DNA of 64,000 bases from Corallococcus sp. NCRR (lineage in GTDB: Bacteria; Myxococcota; Myxococcia; Myxococcales; Myxococcaceae): assembly GCF_026965535.1 (NCBI RefSeq), contig NZ_CP114039.1, positions 2,914,001 to 2,978,000 on the forward strand, written 5' to 3'. How positions within the stretch are numbered: the first letter of the stretch is position 1; each line of letters starts with the position of its first letter. This document shows, piece after piece, positions 17,012-25,798 of the stretch. The position numbers were made by a program, and so were the translations under genes. The notes beneath the pieces are model-generated. The model ran no database searches and was not told the origin of the DNA. It saw only the letters and a program-made list of their open reading frames with translations.

Positions 17012-19090
17012 GTGTACCGCACACTGCTCGCGCTTGGCCTGCTGTCGTCCCTCCCCGCCGCGGCGGAAGAGGGCATGTGGACCTACGACGCCTTTCCCGC
17101 CGCCCAGGTGAAGAAGGCCTACGGCTTCGAGCCGACCCAGGCGTGGCTGGACAAGGTGCGCCTAGGCTCCGTGCGGCTCGCGGGCGGCTGCTCCGCCAGC
17201 TTCGTGTCGCCGGACGGCCTGGTGATGACGAACCACCACTGCGTGCGCAGCTGCATCGAAGAGCTGACGACCGCGAAGGACGACCTCTTGGCGAAGGGCT
17301 TCCAGGCGAAGTCAGCGAAGGAGGAGCGCCGCTGTCCCAAGATTGAAGCCAACCAACTGGTGGAGATGACGGACGTCACCGAGCGGATGAACACGGCGAC
17401 GAAGGGCCTGACCGGCGCGGCCTTCAACACCGCGCTCAAGAAGGAGATGGCCGCGGTGGAGGCCGCGTGCACCACCGGCGCGGACGTGCGGTGCGACGTG
17501 GTGACGCTCTACAACGGCGGCAGGTACCAGCTCTACAAGTACCGCCGCTTCCAGGACGTGCGGCTCGTGTTCGCGCCGGAGTTCTCCATGGCGGCGTTCG
17601 GCGGGGACGCGGACAACTTCAACTTCCCGCGCTACGGCTACGACGTGTCCTTCGTGCGCGTGTGGCAGGACGACGCGCCGGCCAAGAGCCCGGACTACCT
17701 GCCGTGGGCGAAGGAGGGCGCGAAGGAGGGAGACCTCGTCTTCGTCTCCGGCCACCCGGGCGGCACGGAGCGCAAGAGCACGGTGGCGGAGCTGGAGTTC
17801 CAGCGCGACGTGGCGCTGCCCCAGACGCTGCTCCAGTTGTCGGAGATGCGCGGCGCGCTGCGCGAGTTCACCAGCGCGTCGCCGGAGCGCTTCCGCGTGG
17901 CGCGCTCCAGCCTGCGCGGCGTGGAGAACGGGCTGAAGGCGCTGAAGGGCCGGCAGGAGACGCTGGCGGATCCGGCGGTCCTCGCGCGCAAGCGGCAGGA
18001 GGAGGCGGAGCTGAGGAAGCGCATCGACGCGAACCCCCAGGCCAAGGCGCTGACGCAGGGCATGTGGGAGGAGACGGCGCAGGCGCTGGACGTGTGGCGC
18101 AAGTCGATGAACGACTACCGGATGAAGGGCGCGGGGGACGCGTTCCGCTCCGACCTGTTCTCCTACGCGCAGGCGCTGGTGCGCGCGGCGGATGAACTGC
18201 CGAAGGCCAACGCGGAGCGCCTGCGCGAGTACACCGACGGCCAGCTGCCGGCGCTCAGGCAGCGGCTCCTGCGCGAAGCGCCCATCCCGGCGGAGCTGGA
18301 GACGCTGACGCTGACGTTCGGCTTCAACAAGCTGCGCGAGACGCTGGGCGCGGATGATCCGTTCGTGCGGCTGGTGCTGGCGAAGGAGGCCCCGGCGGAC
18401 CTGGCGAAGGCGCTGGTGAAGGGCTCGAAGCTGGGCGACGTGAAGGTGCGCAAGGCGCTGCTGGAGGGCGGCAAGGCGGCGGTGGACGCGTCGAAGGACC
18501 CGATGATCGTCCTGGCGCGCAGGGTGGACGCGGAGACGCGCGCGTCGCGCAAGCGCTACGAGGACACGGTGGAGGCGGTGCTCAAGCGCAACGGCGAGCG
18601 GCTGGCGAAGGCGTACCTGCTGGTGAACGGCACGGCGGGCGCTCCGGACGCGACGTTCACGCTGCGGCTCAACTACGGGCAGGTGAAGGGCTGGGATGAC
18701 AACGGCAAGGCCGTGCCCGCGCTGACCACGTTCGGCGGTGCCTACGGGCGCGACACGGGCAAGGAGCCCTTCAAGCTGCCGGCGCCGTGGGTGAAGGCGA
18801 AGGGGAAGGTGCCGGACGTGACGCCGCTGGACATGGCGACGACCAACGACATCATCGGCGGCAACTCCGGCTCGCCGGTGGTGAACCGGGACGGGCAGGT
18901 GGTGGGGCTCATCTTCGACGGCAACCTGCCGTCGCTGGGAGGCCGCTACCTCTACGTGCCGGAGACGAACCGCGCGGTGGCGGTGCACGGCGACGGCATC
19001 ATGGCCGCGCTGGAGCACGTCTACGGTGCCACCCGCGTGGTCAACGAGCTGAAGGGCGCGCAGGCGGCGTCCGCGGCTCCGGCCCGCTGA
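17012..19090 (+). CDS. S46 family dipeptidyl-peptidase (DPP7-like)
   Basis: 692 residues from a GTG at 17012, matching S46 family length (about 700). A signal peptide covers 1-18 (LLSSLPAAA). It removes N-terminal dipeptides in the periplasm or outside. The trypsin-like halves flank a helical domain: VMTNHHCV near 70 carries the catalytic His, and GGNSGSP near 616-622 the catalytic Ser619. At Ser+18 the residue is Gly637 (IFDGN). In characterised enzymes Gly here marks DPP7 (hydrophobic P1), whereas Arg marks the acidic-specific DPP11. It probably supports predatory protein feeding. Followed by a strong terminator. Confidence 0.92.
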   Translation: MYRTLLALGLLSSLPAAAEEGMWTYDAFPAAQVKKAYGFEPTQAWLDKVRLGSVRLAGGCSASFVSPDGLVMTNHHCVRSCIEELTTAKDDLLAKGFQAKSAKEERRCPKIEANQLVEMTDVTERMNTATKGLTGAAFNTALKKEMAAVEAACTTGADVRCDVVTLYNGGRYQLYKYRRFQDVRLVFAPEFSMAAFGGDADNFNFPRYGYDVSFVRVWQDDAPAKSPDYLPWAKEGAKEGDLVFVSGHPGGTERKSTVAELEFQRDVALPQTLLQLSEMRGALREFTSASPERFRVARSSLRGVENGLKALKGRQETLADPAVLARKRQEEAELRKRIDANPQAKALTQGMWEETAQALDVWRKSMNDYRMKGAGDAFRSDLFSYAQALVRAADELPKANAERLREYTDGQLPALRQRLLREAPIPAELETLTLTFGFNKLRETLGADDPFVRLVLAKEAPADLAKALVKGSKLGDVKVRKALLEGGKAAVDASKDPMIVLARRVDAETRASRKRYEDTVEAVLKRNGERLAKAYLLVNGTAGAPDATFTLRLNYGQVKGWDDNGKAVPALTTFGGAYGRDTGKEPFKLPAPWVKAKGKVPDVTPLDMATTNDIIGGNSGSPVVNRDGQVVGLIFDGNLPSLGGRYLYVPETNRAVAVHGDGIMAALEHVYGATRVVNELKGAQAASAAPAR

Positions 19091-19108
19091 GGACGTCGAC
19101 GCGGTCCT

Positions 19109-19135
19109 GAACCTGTCCGACCGTCGGACAGGTTC
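19109..19135. terminator. Bidirectional terminator
   Basis: GAACCTGTCCGA (19109-19120) pairs perfectly with TCGGACAGGTTC (19124-19135), giving a 12-bp stem with a 3-base loop. It lies between the convergent stops at 19090 (+) and 19144 (-). Confidence 0.75.
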
Positions 19136-19143
19136 GGGGCGGC

Positions 19144-19986
19144 TCATCGTCCGGGGGGCTTCCGGAGCCGGGCCTTCTCGGCGCGCTCCAACAGGCCTTC
19201 GGCCTCCAGCGCGGCGCGCACGGCCGGGATGGAGCCACGGTGTTCCTTGAAGCGCTGGAGGAACAGCCGCACCCAGTGCGCCGGCGGTTCCTGCTGTCCC
19301 CAGGTGCGGACGGCGTTGCCCCAGGGATGCCGCGTCAGGGTGTCCAGGAAGGGGAGCACGTCATGCAGGCCCATGAGCGGCCGGTGCGGCGGAAGTCCCT
19401 TCCTGGTCCCGGCGCCCGGGTTGCGCGGCGCGGATGCGGCGGTGTGGCGTTCGCGCAGGAAGCGGTTGAAGGTGCGGTGGCCGTCGGGCTTCTGGAGGAG
19501 CGCGCGCAGCAGCTGCGCCTGCTCACCCTGGTCCAACAGGGCCCCTTTGCGCAGCGCCTGCCTGTGCAGCCAGTAGCGGTTGCGCCACGCCTTCTCGACG
19601 GGGTCCTCGAACGCGCGCGTGTGCTTCACGTGGCCCAGTGCATGCTCTCCGATGACGCCCCGGGGCAGCAGGCTGCGCACGTGGCTCAGGCGATCCTCGC
19701 GGCGCATTTCGCGCGTGCGCGCGGTGGCCCAGCGGATGAACGGCATCACCTTGTCGCCGTCGCGCCGCCAGCGCACCTCCATGCTGATCTCCTTGCGCTC
19801 CCACGGCGCCAGGGAGGGCAGGTCATCCTCCACGTCCCCAGCCTTCATCCACACCGCCAGCTCCTGGCGGGCCTCCTGGCGGGCCGCGCGGTGGATGCGC
19901 GCCTTCGCGAAGCGCGCTGCCTCCCGGTGCTTCGACGGCAGCAGCGAGCGCGCCATCTGCCGGACCTTCTCGTCTGAGTGGATCAT
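19144..19986 (-). CDS. Hypothetical basic protein
   Basis: 280 residues from ATG 19986 (an upstream in-frame start at 20028 would add 14 residues). The protein is strongly basic and helical, with clusters such as KHREAARFAKARIHRAARQEARQE near 20-45 (part) and a C-terminal KARLRKPPGR. There is no signal peptide or membrane segment, and no recognised catalytic motif. The abundance of Arg/His and lack of Cys suggest a cytoplasmic nucleic-acid or phosphate-binding protein, but this is only an impression. Not recognised as any family; probably myxobacteria-restricted. Confidence 0.6.
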   Translation of the reverse strand: MIHSDEKVRQMARSLLPSKHREAARFAKARIHRAARQEARQELAVWMKAGDVEDDLPSLAPWERKEISMEVRWRRDGDKVMPFIRWATARTREMRREDRLSHVRSLLPRGVIGEHALGHVKHTRAFEDPVEKAWRNRYWLHRQALRKGALLDQGEQAQLLRALLQKPDGHRTFNRFLRERHTAASAPRNPGAGTRKGLPPHRPLMGLHDVLPFLDTLTRHPWGNAVRTWGQQEPPAHWVRLFLQRFKEHRGSIPAVRAALEAEGLLERAEKARLRKPPGR

Positions 19987-20293
19987 CGCCCGTGGACCTT
20001 TCGTGGCCGGCGCGGACGTGGCGCCCACCCATCACCTGACTCGCATCGGACGCACTCCCACCGCGACGCGTCGGGTGCAGGACAACGGGGGTCCAGAACC
20101 TCCCGGGTGCTTGGTGCGTCGCGTCAGGAAGTCGCTACCGTGGGGATGCGGACCTGGATCCGCCTCTGTCTTCGCACGGTTGCGTTCCCCGGAACGTCTT
20201 CCGTCCGGGCGCCTTCCCGGGGTGGTTGGGAGCCGGCGCCCGACGTGCGGTAGCATCTCGGGTGTCTCACGCCGGGGGGAGGGAGGATGCACG
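19987..20293. other. Divergent intergenic region
   Basis: 307 bases between the leftward hypothetical gene and the rightward cyclase-homology gene; it must hold both promoters. GC content is a little lower around 20140-20200. No clear -35/-10 pair, long inverted repeat or RNA gene was recognised. Confidence 0.45.
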
Positions 20294-20905
20294 ATGGTGG
20301 TGGAGGCCCCGGAGCCCCGGACGATGTCGGCCATCATGTTCACGGACATGGAGGCCCCCGCAGGTCAACGCTGGCGAGATGAGTCGCTACAACAAGCGCT
20401 GCACGAGGAGCACGGCCAACTGGTGCGCGGACTGCTCGCACGCCACGGTGGCCGCGAGGTGAAGCGGATGGAGGAGGGCGGCTTCCTCCTGGAGTTCGAG
20501 TCGGGCCCGCCCGCGGTGGCCTTCGCGCTGGAGTGGCGCGACGCCGTGGATGCCCGCAACCGCGCCGTGCCCACCGAGCGCCGGATGTCCGTCCGCGCGG
20601 GCGCGCACCTGGGCATGGTGGTGCACCGCGACGGCGACGTGTTCGGGGAAGGCGTCAACCTGGCGGCCCGCATCGAGTCCCTGGCGCGTCCGGGCACCGT
20701 CTACGTCAGCGAGACGGTGGCCGCGCAACTGGAGGGACGGCTGAAGGCGCCTCCCGTGAAGCTGGGCCGCAACGAATTGAAGAACATCCGGCTGCCGGTG
20801 GCGGTGTTCCGCATCGACTCGCCGGCGGAGGGCCGCGGCGAGCGGGCGCTCCTGTCGCGCGTGCGTTCACTGCTGGGCCGTAAGCGCGAGCGCGCGGACG
20901 GTTGA
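20294..20905 (+). CDS. Degenerate adenylate/guanylate cyclase-homology domain protein
   Basis: 203 residues from ATG 20294; the domain itself begins about residue 11 (ATG 20323 is an alternative start). It is a lone class III cyclase catalytic domain: SAIMFTDM has the first metal-binding Asp, and VNLAARIESLARPGTVYVSE carries the conserved Asn and Arg that stabilise the transition state. However, the second metal site, normally GDGF, reads EGGF here, so the second metal-binding Asp is missing. Catalysis by the usual two-metal mechanism is therefore doubtful; a regulatory or nucleotide-binding role is possible. The C-terminus is basic. The GST-like gene follows 38 bases later. Confidence 0.75.
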   Translation: MVVEAPEPRTMSAIMFTDMEAPAGQRWRDESLQQALHEEHGQLVRGLLARHGGREVKRMEEGGFLLEFESGPPAVAFALEWRDAVDARNRAVPTERRMSVRAGAHLGMVVHRDGDVFGEGVNLAARIESLARPGTVYVSETVAAQLEGRLKAPPVKLGRNELKNIRLPVAVFRIDSPAEGRGERALLSRVRSLLGRKRERADG

Positions 20906-20943
20906 AGCTGACGGCCGGACGCGCGGCGGTATGGTGCCGCGCC

Positions 20944-21594
20944 ATGTCCGAGCTCACCCTGGTCGTTGGTTCCAAGAACTACTCCTCGTGGTCGCTGCGC
21001 CCCTACCTGGCCCTGGCCCACACCGGCCAGCCGTTCCGGGAGGTGCTGGTGCCGCTGGACACGCCGGAGACGGCGGCGCTCATCGCCATGCATTCGCCCA
21101 GCGGCCGGGTGCCGGTGCTCAAGCACGGCGACACGGTGGTGTGGGATTCGCTGTCCATCTGCGAGTACCTGGCCGAGGCCTTCCCGGAAGCGAAGCTGTG
21201 GCCGGAGGACCGCGCGATGCGCGCGATGGCGCGCTCGGTGACGTCGGAGATGCACTCGGGCTTCACGGCGCTGCGCACGAACCTCCCCATGGACCTCACC
21301 GCGCGCAAGACGGTGCCGGGCGTGGACGCGCCGGGCGTGCACGCGGACATCGCGCGCATCCAGGCGCTGTGGGCGGGCTGCCGCGAGCGCTACGGCAAGG
21401 GCGGGCCCTTCCTCTTCGGCGCCTTCTCCATCGCGGACGCGTTCTTCGCGCCCGTCATCACCCGCTTCGTCACCTACGGCGTCCCGTTCCGTCCGGAGAA
21501 CGCCGCGTACCGCGACGCGGTGCTGGGCCTGCCCGCGATGCTCAAGTGGACGGAGGCCGCCCAGGGCGAGCCGCCGCTCCAGCGTTACCGGTAG
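20944..21594 (+). CDS. Glutathione S-transferase family protein
   Basis: 216 residues from ATG 20944. The thioredoxin-fold half begins LVVGSKNYSSWSLRPYLALAHTG; the Ser pair in NYSSWS occupies the glutathione-activating position, as in zeta/MAAI-like bacterial GSTs. SGRVPVLKHGDTVVWDSLSICEYLAE contains the conserved cis-Pro after Val and the glutathione gamma-glutamyl-binding Asp-Ser. The helical half has FGAFSIADAFFAPV. Detoxification or isomerase activity is possible; the substrate is unknown. Its stop is 6 bases from the stop of the convergent hipA gene. Confidence 0.85.
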   Translation: MSELTLVVGSKNYSSWSLRPYLALAHTGQPFREVLVPLDTPETAALIAMHSPSGRVPVLKHGDTVVWDSLSICEYLAEAFPEAKLWPEDRAMRAMARSVTSEMHSGFTALRTNLPMDLTARKTVPGVDAPGVHADIARIQALWAGCRERYGKGGPFLFGAFSIADAFFAPVITRFVTYGVPFRPENAAYRDAVLGLPAMLKWTEAAQGEPPLQRYR

Positions 21595-21599
21595 GAGCG

Positions 21600-22832
21600 T
21601 TACGGAGCGCGGAGGTCCTGGAGGCGCTTGTGCATCGTCCGCCGCAGGAAGTCCGTGCGGCGCGCGTCGAAGCCAATCTCCTCCAGGCGCTCCAGCCAGG
21701 GCTCCGCGCTGACGCACAGCTTGTCGAGCAGGGTGCTGACGGCCTTCGCGTTCACGCCGTAGCGCTCGCCAAAAGCGATGAAGTGCGCGCGCCGGAAGTT
21801 GTCGTCGCGCCCCTCGAACTTCAGGGCCATGCGGTGATCGCCGTAGGGCAGGGTGGTCAGCAGGTCATAGGCGGGTGACAAACGGAAACCGCCTCCGGGC
21901 CCCTCCGCCAGGATGCTCACGTTCTTGGCGTGCAGGTCCCCATTCCCGATGAGGTAGCTGAACGCGAGCAGGTGGAGGAAGCGCGCAAGCTCGGGGACGG
22001 GCGCGGCGCAGTTCTCGCGAAGGCCCTCGGCGATGGCTGCGCAGGTGAGCCGGTACTTGTCGCTGGTATAGCGATTGAGGAACTGACAGGCATCCTCCTG
22101 GTGGATGCGGCGCAGGCGCTTCTCCGCCTTTTCCCAACGGCGATCAAAGCGCTCGACGAGCAGCCCGTCGTTCCCATCGCGGTCATGGATGAGCCGCGTG
22201 GTGGCGACGCGCAAGCCGCACTGCTTCGCCATGCCCATGAAGAAGTGCTCGTTGCGCACGAGCTCGGGCTTGTCCCTCGGGTTGAGCTTCAGGATGTAGT
22301 CACGCTGCCCCGACGAAGACACCGGGAACGAGATGGTGGAGGCGGAGAGCTTCTCCTGGACGCCTGGAATCGTTGGCTCGGTGTTCTCCGTCCCCAGCCG
22401 CGGGAGGCTCTGGGCGAAGAGGTCCGTGAAGAGAACGGACTCGGGCTTCCATTTCGCTCCGCGAGGGCTGGGGCGCGGGAGGGGCTGTCCCTGGGGAACG
22501 ACGGAGAGGTCCCCCACGGTATCGGCCCCCGCCGCCACCAGCAGGCTGAGCAGGTCGTCTTCCGACGTCTTGACGTTCTGGAGGAGGGCCCGCAGGCGCA
22601 GTCCTTCAGGAAGGAGTCCCGCGAAGTAGGTGTGGAGGTTGGCGCCCAGGGTCTCGGTGCGGCGTCTCGAGTAGGGCAGGTGGACCGCGATGCCGCCAGG
22701 CCTTGCAGCGTGTTGCTCGAAGAAGTCCGCCGCGTACTCGAAGATGGAGCCGTGAGCGGTCCGGGTGATGGAGCCGACATGGGTGGACTCGCGCCACACC
22801 TCCGCGACCTCGATGTCGGTCGGGCGGATCAT
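21600..22832 (-). CDS. hipA: HipA-family serine/threonine kinase toxin
   Basis: 410 residues from ATG 22832; its ATGA overlaps the stop of hipB. The N-terminal segment (about 5-110) matches the HipA-coupling domain (VHLPYSRRRTETLGANLHTYFAGLLPEG, in part). VQEKLSAS is the family AQEK motif with the regulatory Ser region. NGDLHAKNVSIL carries the catalytic Asp and Asn, and LSPAYDLLTT the metal-binding Asp. HipA toxins phosphorylate glutamyl-tRNA synthetase or other targets, halting translation and giving dormancy; the target here is not known. All key residues are present, so the toxin looks active. Confidence 0.92.
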   Translation of the reverse strand: MIRPTDIEVAEVWRESTHVGSITRTAHGSIFEYAADFFEQHAARPGGIAVHLPYSRRRTETLGANLHTYFAGLLPEGLRLRALLQNVKTSEDDLLSLLVAAGADTVGDLSVVPQGQPLPRPSPRGAKWKPESVLFTDLFAQSLPRLGTENTEPTIPGVQEKLSASTISFPVSSSGQRDYILKLNPRDKPELVRNEHFFMGMAKQCGLRVATTRLIHDRDGNDGLLVERFDRRWEKAEKRLRRIHQEDACQFLNRYTSDKYRLTCAAIAEGLRENCAAPVPELARFLHLLAFSYLIGNGDLHAKNVSILAEGPGGGFRLSPAYDLLTTLPYGDHRMALKFEGRDDNFRRAHFIAFGERYGVNAKAVSTLLDKLCVSAEPWLERLEEIGFDARRTDFLRRTMHKRLQDLRAP

Positions 22833-23083
22833 GACGCCGGCTCGCTCACCCGGAGGCGGTGCTGGCCCGGCTCGAGCGTCAGCTGGAGTCCCAGGACGTG
22901 GAGGACGTCCAGGAGCTTGTCCAGGCGCAGCGTGGCCTTCTTCCCGCTCTCCACGTCGTAGATGAAGACAGGTCCGCATCCCGCCAGGACGCTGACCTCT
23001 TGCTGGGTCAATCCAAGCTTCGTGCGTCGCGCCCTGACGGCTTCCGCGAGGGGGCGGAGCCAGGAGGTTTCCGGTCGAGCCAT
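22829..23083 (-). CDS. hipB: HipB-family antitoxin, XRE repressor
   Basis: 84 residues from ATG 23083. An upstream in-frame ATG at 23107 falls inside the palindrome 23102-23121, so 23083 is preferred. The helix-turn-helix spans about 22-60 (TKLGLTQQEVSVLAGCGP, VFIYDVESGKKATLRLDK). HipB neutralises HipA and represses the operon by binding palindromes. The ATGA overlap with hipA at 22829-22832 couples their translation. Two matching 20-base palindromes lie just upstream. Confidence 0.9.
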   Translation of the reverse strand: MARPETSWLRPLAEAVRARRTKLGLTQQEVSVLAGCGPVFIYDVESGKKATLRLDKLLDVLHVLGLQLTLEPGQHRLRVSEPAS

Positions 23084-23101
23084 GTGCCGTGGACTCCCAG
23101 G

Positions 23102-23121
23102 ATCCATTCGTTCGAATGGAT
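23102..23121. promoter_or_regulatory. HipB operator 1
   Basis: A perfect inverted repeat ATCCATTCG-TT-CGAATGGAT, 19 bases upstream of the hipB start. E. coli HipB operators have TATCC and GGATA half-sites; the ATCC/GGAT ends here fit that pattern with wider spacing. Confidence 0.75.
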
Positions 23122-23163
23122 TTCAGCCCGGAATGTATCGGCAAGAGAGGCCGTCACGTCAAT

Positions 23164-23183
23164 ATCCATCCGGACGGATGGAT
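23164..23183. promoter_or_regulatory. HipB operator 2
   Basis: A second perfect inverted repeat, ATCCATCCG-GA-CGGATGGAT, with the same arm length, spacer and outer half-sites as operator 1. The centres are 62 bases apart, close to six DNA turns, so two HipB dimers could bind the same face and be bridged. Confidence 0.75.
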
Positions 23184-23206
23184 TCGGGACCCATCCGCGT
23201 CGGGAC

Positions 23207-23815
23207 TCACAGCCCCAGCGACTTCAGCTGCGCGTCGAACGTGGGCGCGTCCGTGAAGACGAACCCGCGCAGCCCCAGCGCGCGGGCCGCGTCCACGAAC
23301 TCCGGCAGGTCGTCGAAGAAGACGGCCTCGTCCGGCGCGCAGCCCGCCTTCTGGAGCGCGAGCTGGTAGATGGCCGGCTCCGGCTTCACGTGCCCCACCT
23401 CGCAGCTCATCACCAGCGCGTCGAAGCGCTGGAGCACGGGCAACAACGGCTTCAGGTAGGCCACGTGCAGCGCGTTGGTGTTGGACACCAGCACCCGCTT
23501 CACGCGGCCCGCCAGCCCCTCCACGCGGGGCAGCACCGCGTCGTGGACCTGGAAGTGGCTGCTCCAGAGGGGCGCGAACTCCTGCATGGGCAGGTCCACA
23601 CCCAGCGCGCCGCAGACGTCCTGGCGGATGCCCTCCGCGTCCAGCAGGCCCCGGTTCGCCGCCGTCCAGCCCGCGCCGGTGAGCCTTCTGGCGGCCTCCT
23701 GCGGCTCCAGCCCCGCCCGCGCCGCGAGCCGCGCGAAGAGCAGCGCGTTGTCGTGGAACACCAGCACGTTGCCCAGGTCCAGCAACACGGCCTTCACGGC
23801 GGGGACGGCGGACAC
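23207..23815 (-). CDS. HAD-superfamily hydrolase (YihX-like phosphatase)
   Basis: 202 residues from a GTG at 23815. AVLLDLGNVLV is HAD motif I with the nucleophilic Asp; the second acidic residue is Gly, as in E. coli YihX and related members. RVLVSNTNALH is motif II (Ser/Thr), GHVKPEPAIYQLAL is motif III with Lys, and AVFFDDLPEFVDAARALG is motif IV with the metal-binding Asp pair. Related enzymes hydrolyse sugar phosphates. The substrate is undetermined. It lies 13 bases downstream of the chemoreceptor gene on the same strand. Confidence 0.88.
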   Translation of the reverse strand: MSAVPAVKAVLLDLGNVLVFHDNALLFARLAARAGLEPQEAARRLTGAGWTAANRGLLDAEGIRQDVCGALGVDLPMQEFAPLWSSHFQVHDAVLPRVEGLAGRVKRVLVSNTNALHVAYLKPLLPVLQRFDALVMSCEVGHVKPEPAIYQLALQKAGCAPDEAVFFDDLPEFVDAARALGLRGFVFTDAPTFDAQLKSLGL

Positions 23816-23828
23816 GATGGCTCCTGTT

Positions 23829-25721
23829 TCAGATGCGGTAGGCGCGCGCGACGCCTTCCATCTGGCTGGCGACGTCCTGCAGCCGCTTCGCCGCGCCGGT
23901 GGTGGACTTCAGGCTGGCCTGCGTCTCCGTCATCATGGAGGACAGGTCCGTGACCGCGCTGAAGATCTGCGCGATGCCCGCGTTCTGCTGGTTCACCGCC
24001 CCGGCGATCTGCCGCGCCGCCGCGGCGTTGTCCTGGACGATGGTGGCCAGCTCCTTCAGGTGCTCGCCGCTGGTGCGCACCTGCTCCAGGCCCTCCGCGA
24101 CGCTGGAGTGGCTCTGCTCCGTCATCTTCGCCGTGGAGATGATGGCGTGGCCCAGGTCCCCCAGGATGTCGCGCACCTTCTCCGTGGCCTGGATGGACTG
24201 GTCCGCCAGGTTGCGGATTTCACGCGCCACCACGCTGAAGCCCTTGCCGTGCTCGCCCGAACGCACGGCTTCGATGGCCGCGTTGAGCGCGAGCATGTTG
24301 GACTGGTCCGCCAGGTCCTTCACCGTCTGGGTGATGCCGCCAATCTGCTGCGTGCGCTCGTTGAGCTGCACGATGCGCATGGCCATCTCCCCGGACTGCT
24401 CGTGCAGCCCCTGGAAGCCGTCCAGGCTGTCGCGGATGGCGACCTCGCCCGCGCGGCCCACCTCCTCCGCGCGCGACGCCACGCCCAGCACCGTCTCCGC
24501 CTTCTCCGCGGCCAGGAGCGACGTCTGCTTGATCTCCTGCGCCGTCACCTGCGTCTCCTGGAGCGCGGCGGCCTGGCGGGCCACGTTGCGCTCCTGGACC
24601 TCCGAGGCGAGGTTCAGCTCCGCCACGGTCTCGCTGAGGACGTGCGTGCCCTCCTGGAGGCTGGTGGCCGTCTCGCGCAGGTTCTTCATCATCTGCGCGA
24701 AGGCCTGGGTGAGCTCGCCCACCTCGTCCCGCCCCGCCTTCACCTCCATCTCCTGCGTGAGGTCGCCCTCCTTCACCACGCGGCGGACCACCTCACCCAG
24801 CGCGCGCAGCGGCCGGGTGATGCCGCGCGCCAGCACCCACGAGCCCAGCCCCACCGCCGCCACGAAGATGGCGGCCAGCCCCAGCACCAGCCGGCGCATC
24901 CCGTTGAGGGGCGCGTAGGCCTCCGCGGGGTCCACCTGGGCGATGAACCTCCACCCGTCCCCCACGTCGCGCACCTCCGAGCCGTTCACCGCGGTCACCG
25001 CCACGCGGCCCGTGTCGTCGTGCTCTCCCGGGCGCGTGTCGAACAGCGTCCGGCCGTCCGCGCCCTGGATCTCCACCGAGAAGCTGGCGTGGCCGCGCAA
25101 CTGGGCGCGGGCGAGCGCGGGCTTCACCAGCTCCCCCACCTGGCCCCAGTCGAACGCGGCGAGCAGCACGCCCAGCCGCTGGCCGCGCTCGTCCATCACC
25201 GGCACCGCCAGCGGCAGCACATGCACGCTGTAGATGGGGTCCTCCGCCTCCACGCCCTCGGCGGTGGTGGCGCCGGCCTGCGCCTTCTGGAACCACGGCG
25301 CCTTGCGCACCGCCTCCGCGCTCCCGGCGTACGCCTCGCGCAGCGCAGGCGTGCTGGCGGACACCGCCGCGCCGTCGTCGCTGAAGAGCACGATGCCGTT
25401 GAGGGTGAGGTAGCGCCGCTGCAGCAGCGACAGCATCGCGTCGCTCGCGGCGGGGTCCTTCGTGCGCAGCGCCTGGCGCAGGACGGGGTCCTCCGCCCAG
25501 CTGTGGGCGCTCGCCTCGCGCTCCGCCAGGGTGGACTCCAGCAGGTCCTTGAACCCCTCCGCCTCCATGCGCAGGGAGGTGTGGATCTGCGCCTCCGTCT
25601 GCTGGCGCATCAGCTTGTCCTGCAAGCCGGTCAGTGCCAGCAGCGGCACGCACGACACCAGGGTCATGTACAGCAGCAGCCGCCCACGCAGCGTCAGGGA
25701 CGGCAGTTTGAAAGAAGGCAT
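23829..25721 (-). CDS. Methyl-accepting chemotaxis protein
   Basis: 630 residues. A first membrane helix lies at about 13-32 (LLLYMTLVSCVPLLAL); an extracytoplasmic sensor of about 240 residues resembles a double Cache domain (YLTLNGIVLFSDDGAAV; SVEIQGADGRTLFDTR). The second helix at about 278-300 (LVLGLAAIFVAAVGLGSWVL) leads to a HAMP domain and a long signalling coiled coil. The hairpin tip includes the highly conserved VVAREIRNLADQS after the Asn/Glu-rich turn. It controls a CheA-type pathway, which in myxobacteria may govern motility or development. The ligand is unknown. It is followed closely by the HAD gene. Confidence 0.92.
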   Translation of the reverse strand: MPSFKLPSLTLRGRLLLYMTLVSCVPLLALTGLQDKLMRQQTEAQIHTSLRMEAEGFKDLLESTLAEREASAHSWAEDPVLRQALRTKDPAASDAMLSLLQRRYLTLNGIVLFSDDGAAVSASTPALREAYAGSAEAVRKAPWFQKAQAGATTAEGVEAEDPIYSVHVLPLAVPVMDERGQRLGVLLAAFDWGQVGELVKPALARAQLRGHASFSVEIQGADGRTLFDTRPGEHDDTGRVAVTAVNGSEVRDVGDGWRFIAQVDPAEAYAPLNGMRRLVLGLAAIFVAAVGLGSWVLARGITRPLRALGEVVRRVVKEGDLTQEMEVKAGRDEVGELTQAFAQMMKNLRETATSLQEGTHVLSETVAELNLASEVQERNVARQAAALQETQVTAQEIKQTSLLAAEKAETVLGVASRAEEVGRAGEVAIRDSLDGFQGLHEQSGEMAMRIVQLNERTQQIGGITQTVKDLADQSNMLALNAAIEAVRSGEHGKGFSVVAREIRNLADQSIQATEKVRDILGDLGHAIISTAKMTEQSHSSVAEGLEQVRTSGEHLKELATIVQDNAAAARQIAGAVNQQNAGIAQIFSAVTDLSSMMTETQASLKSTTGAAKRLQDVASQMEGVARAYRI

Positions 25722-25798
25722 GGCACGCCGGCGCGAAGAGAAGGACCCGGATTCCTATACCAGAACCCGGGCCCTGAACCCCCTGGCCGGCTGGCCGC

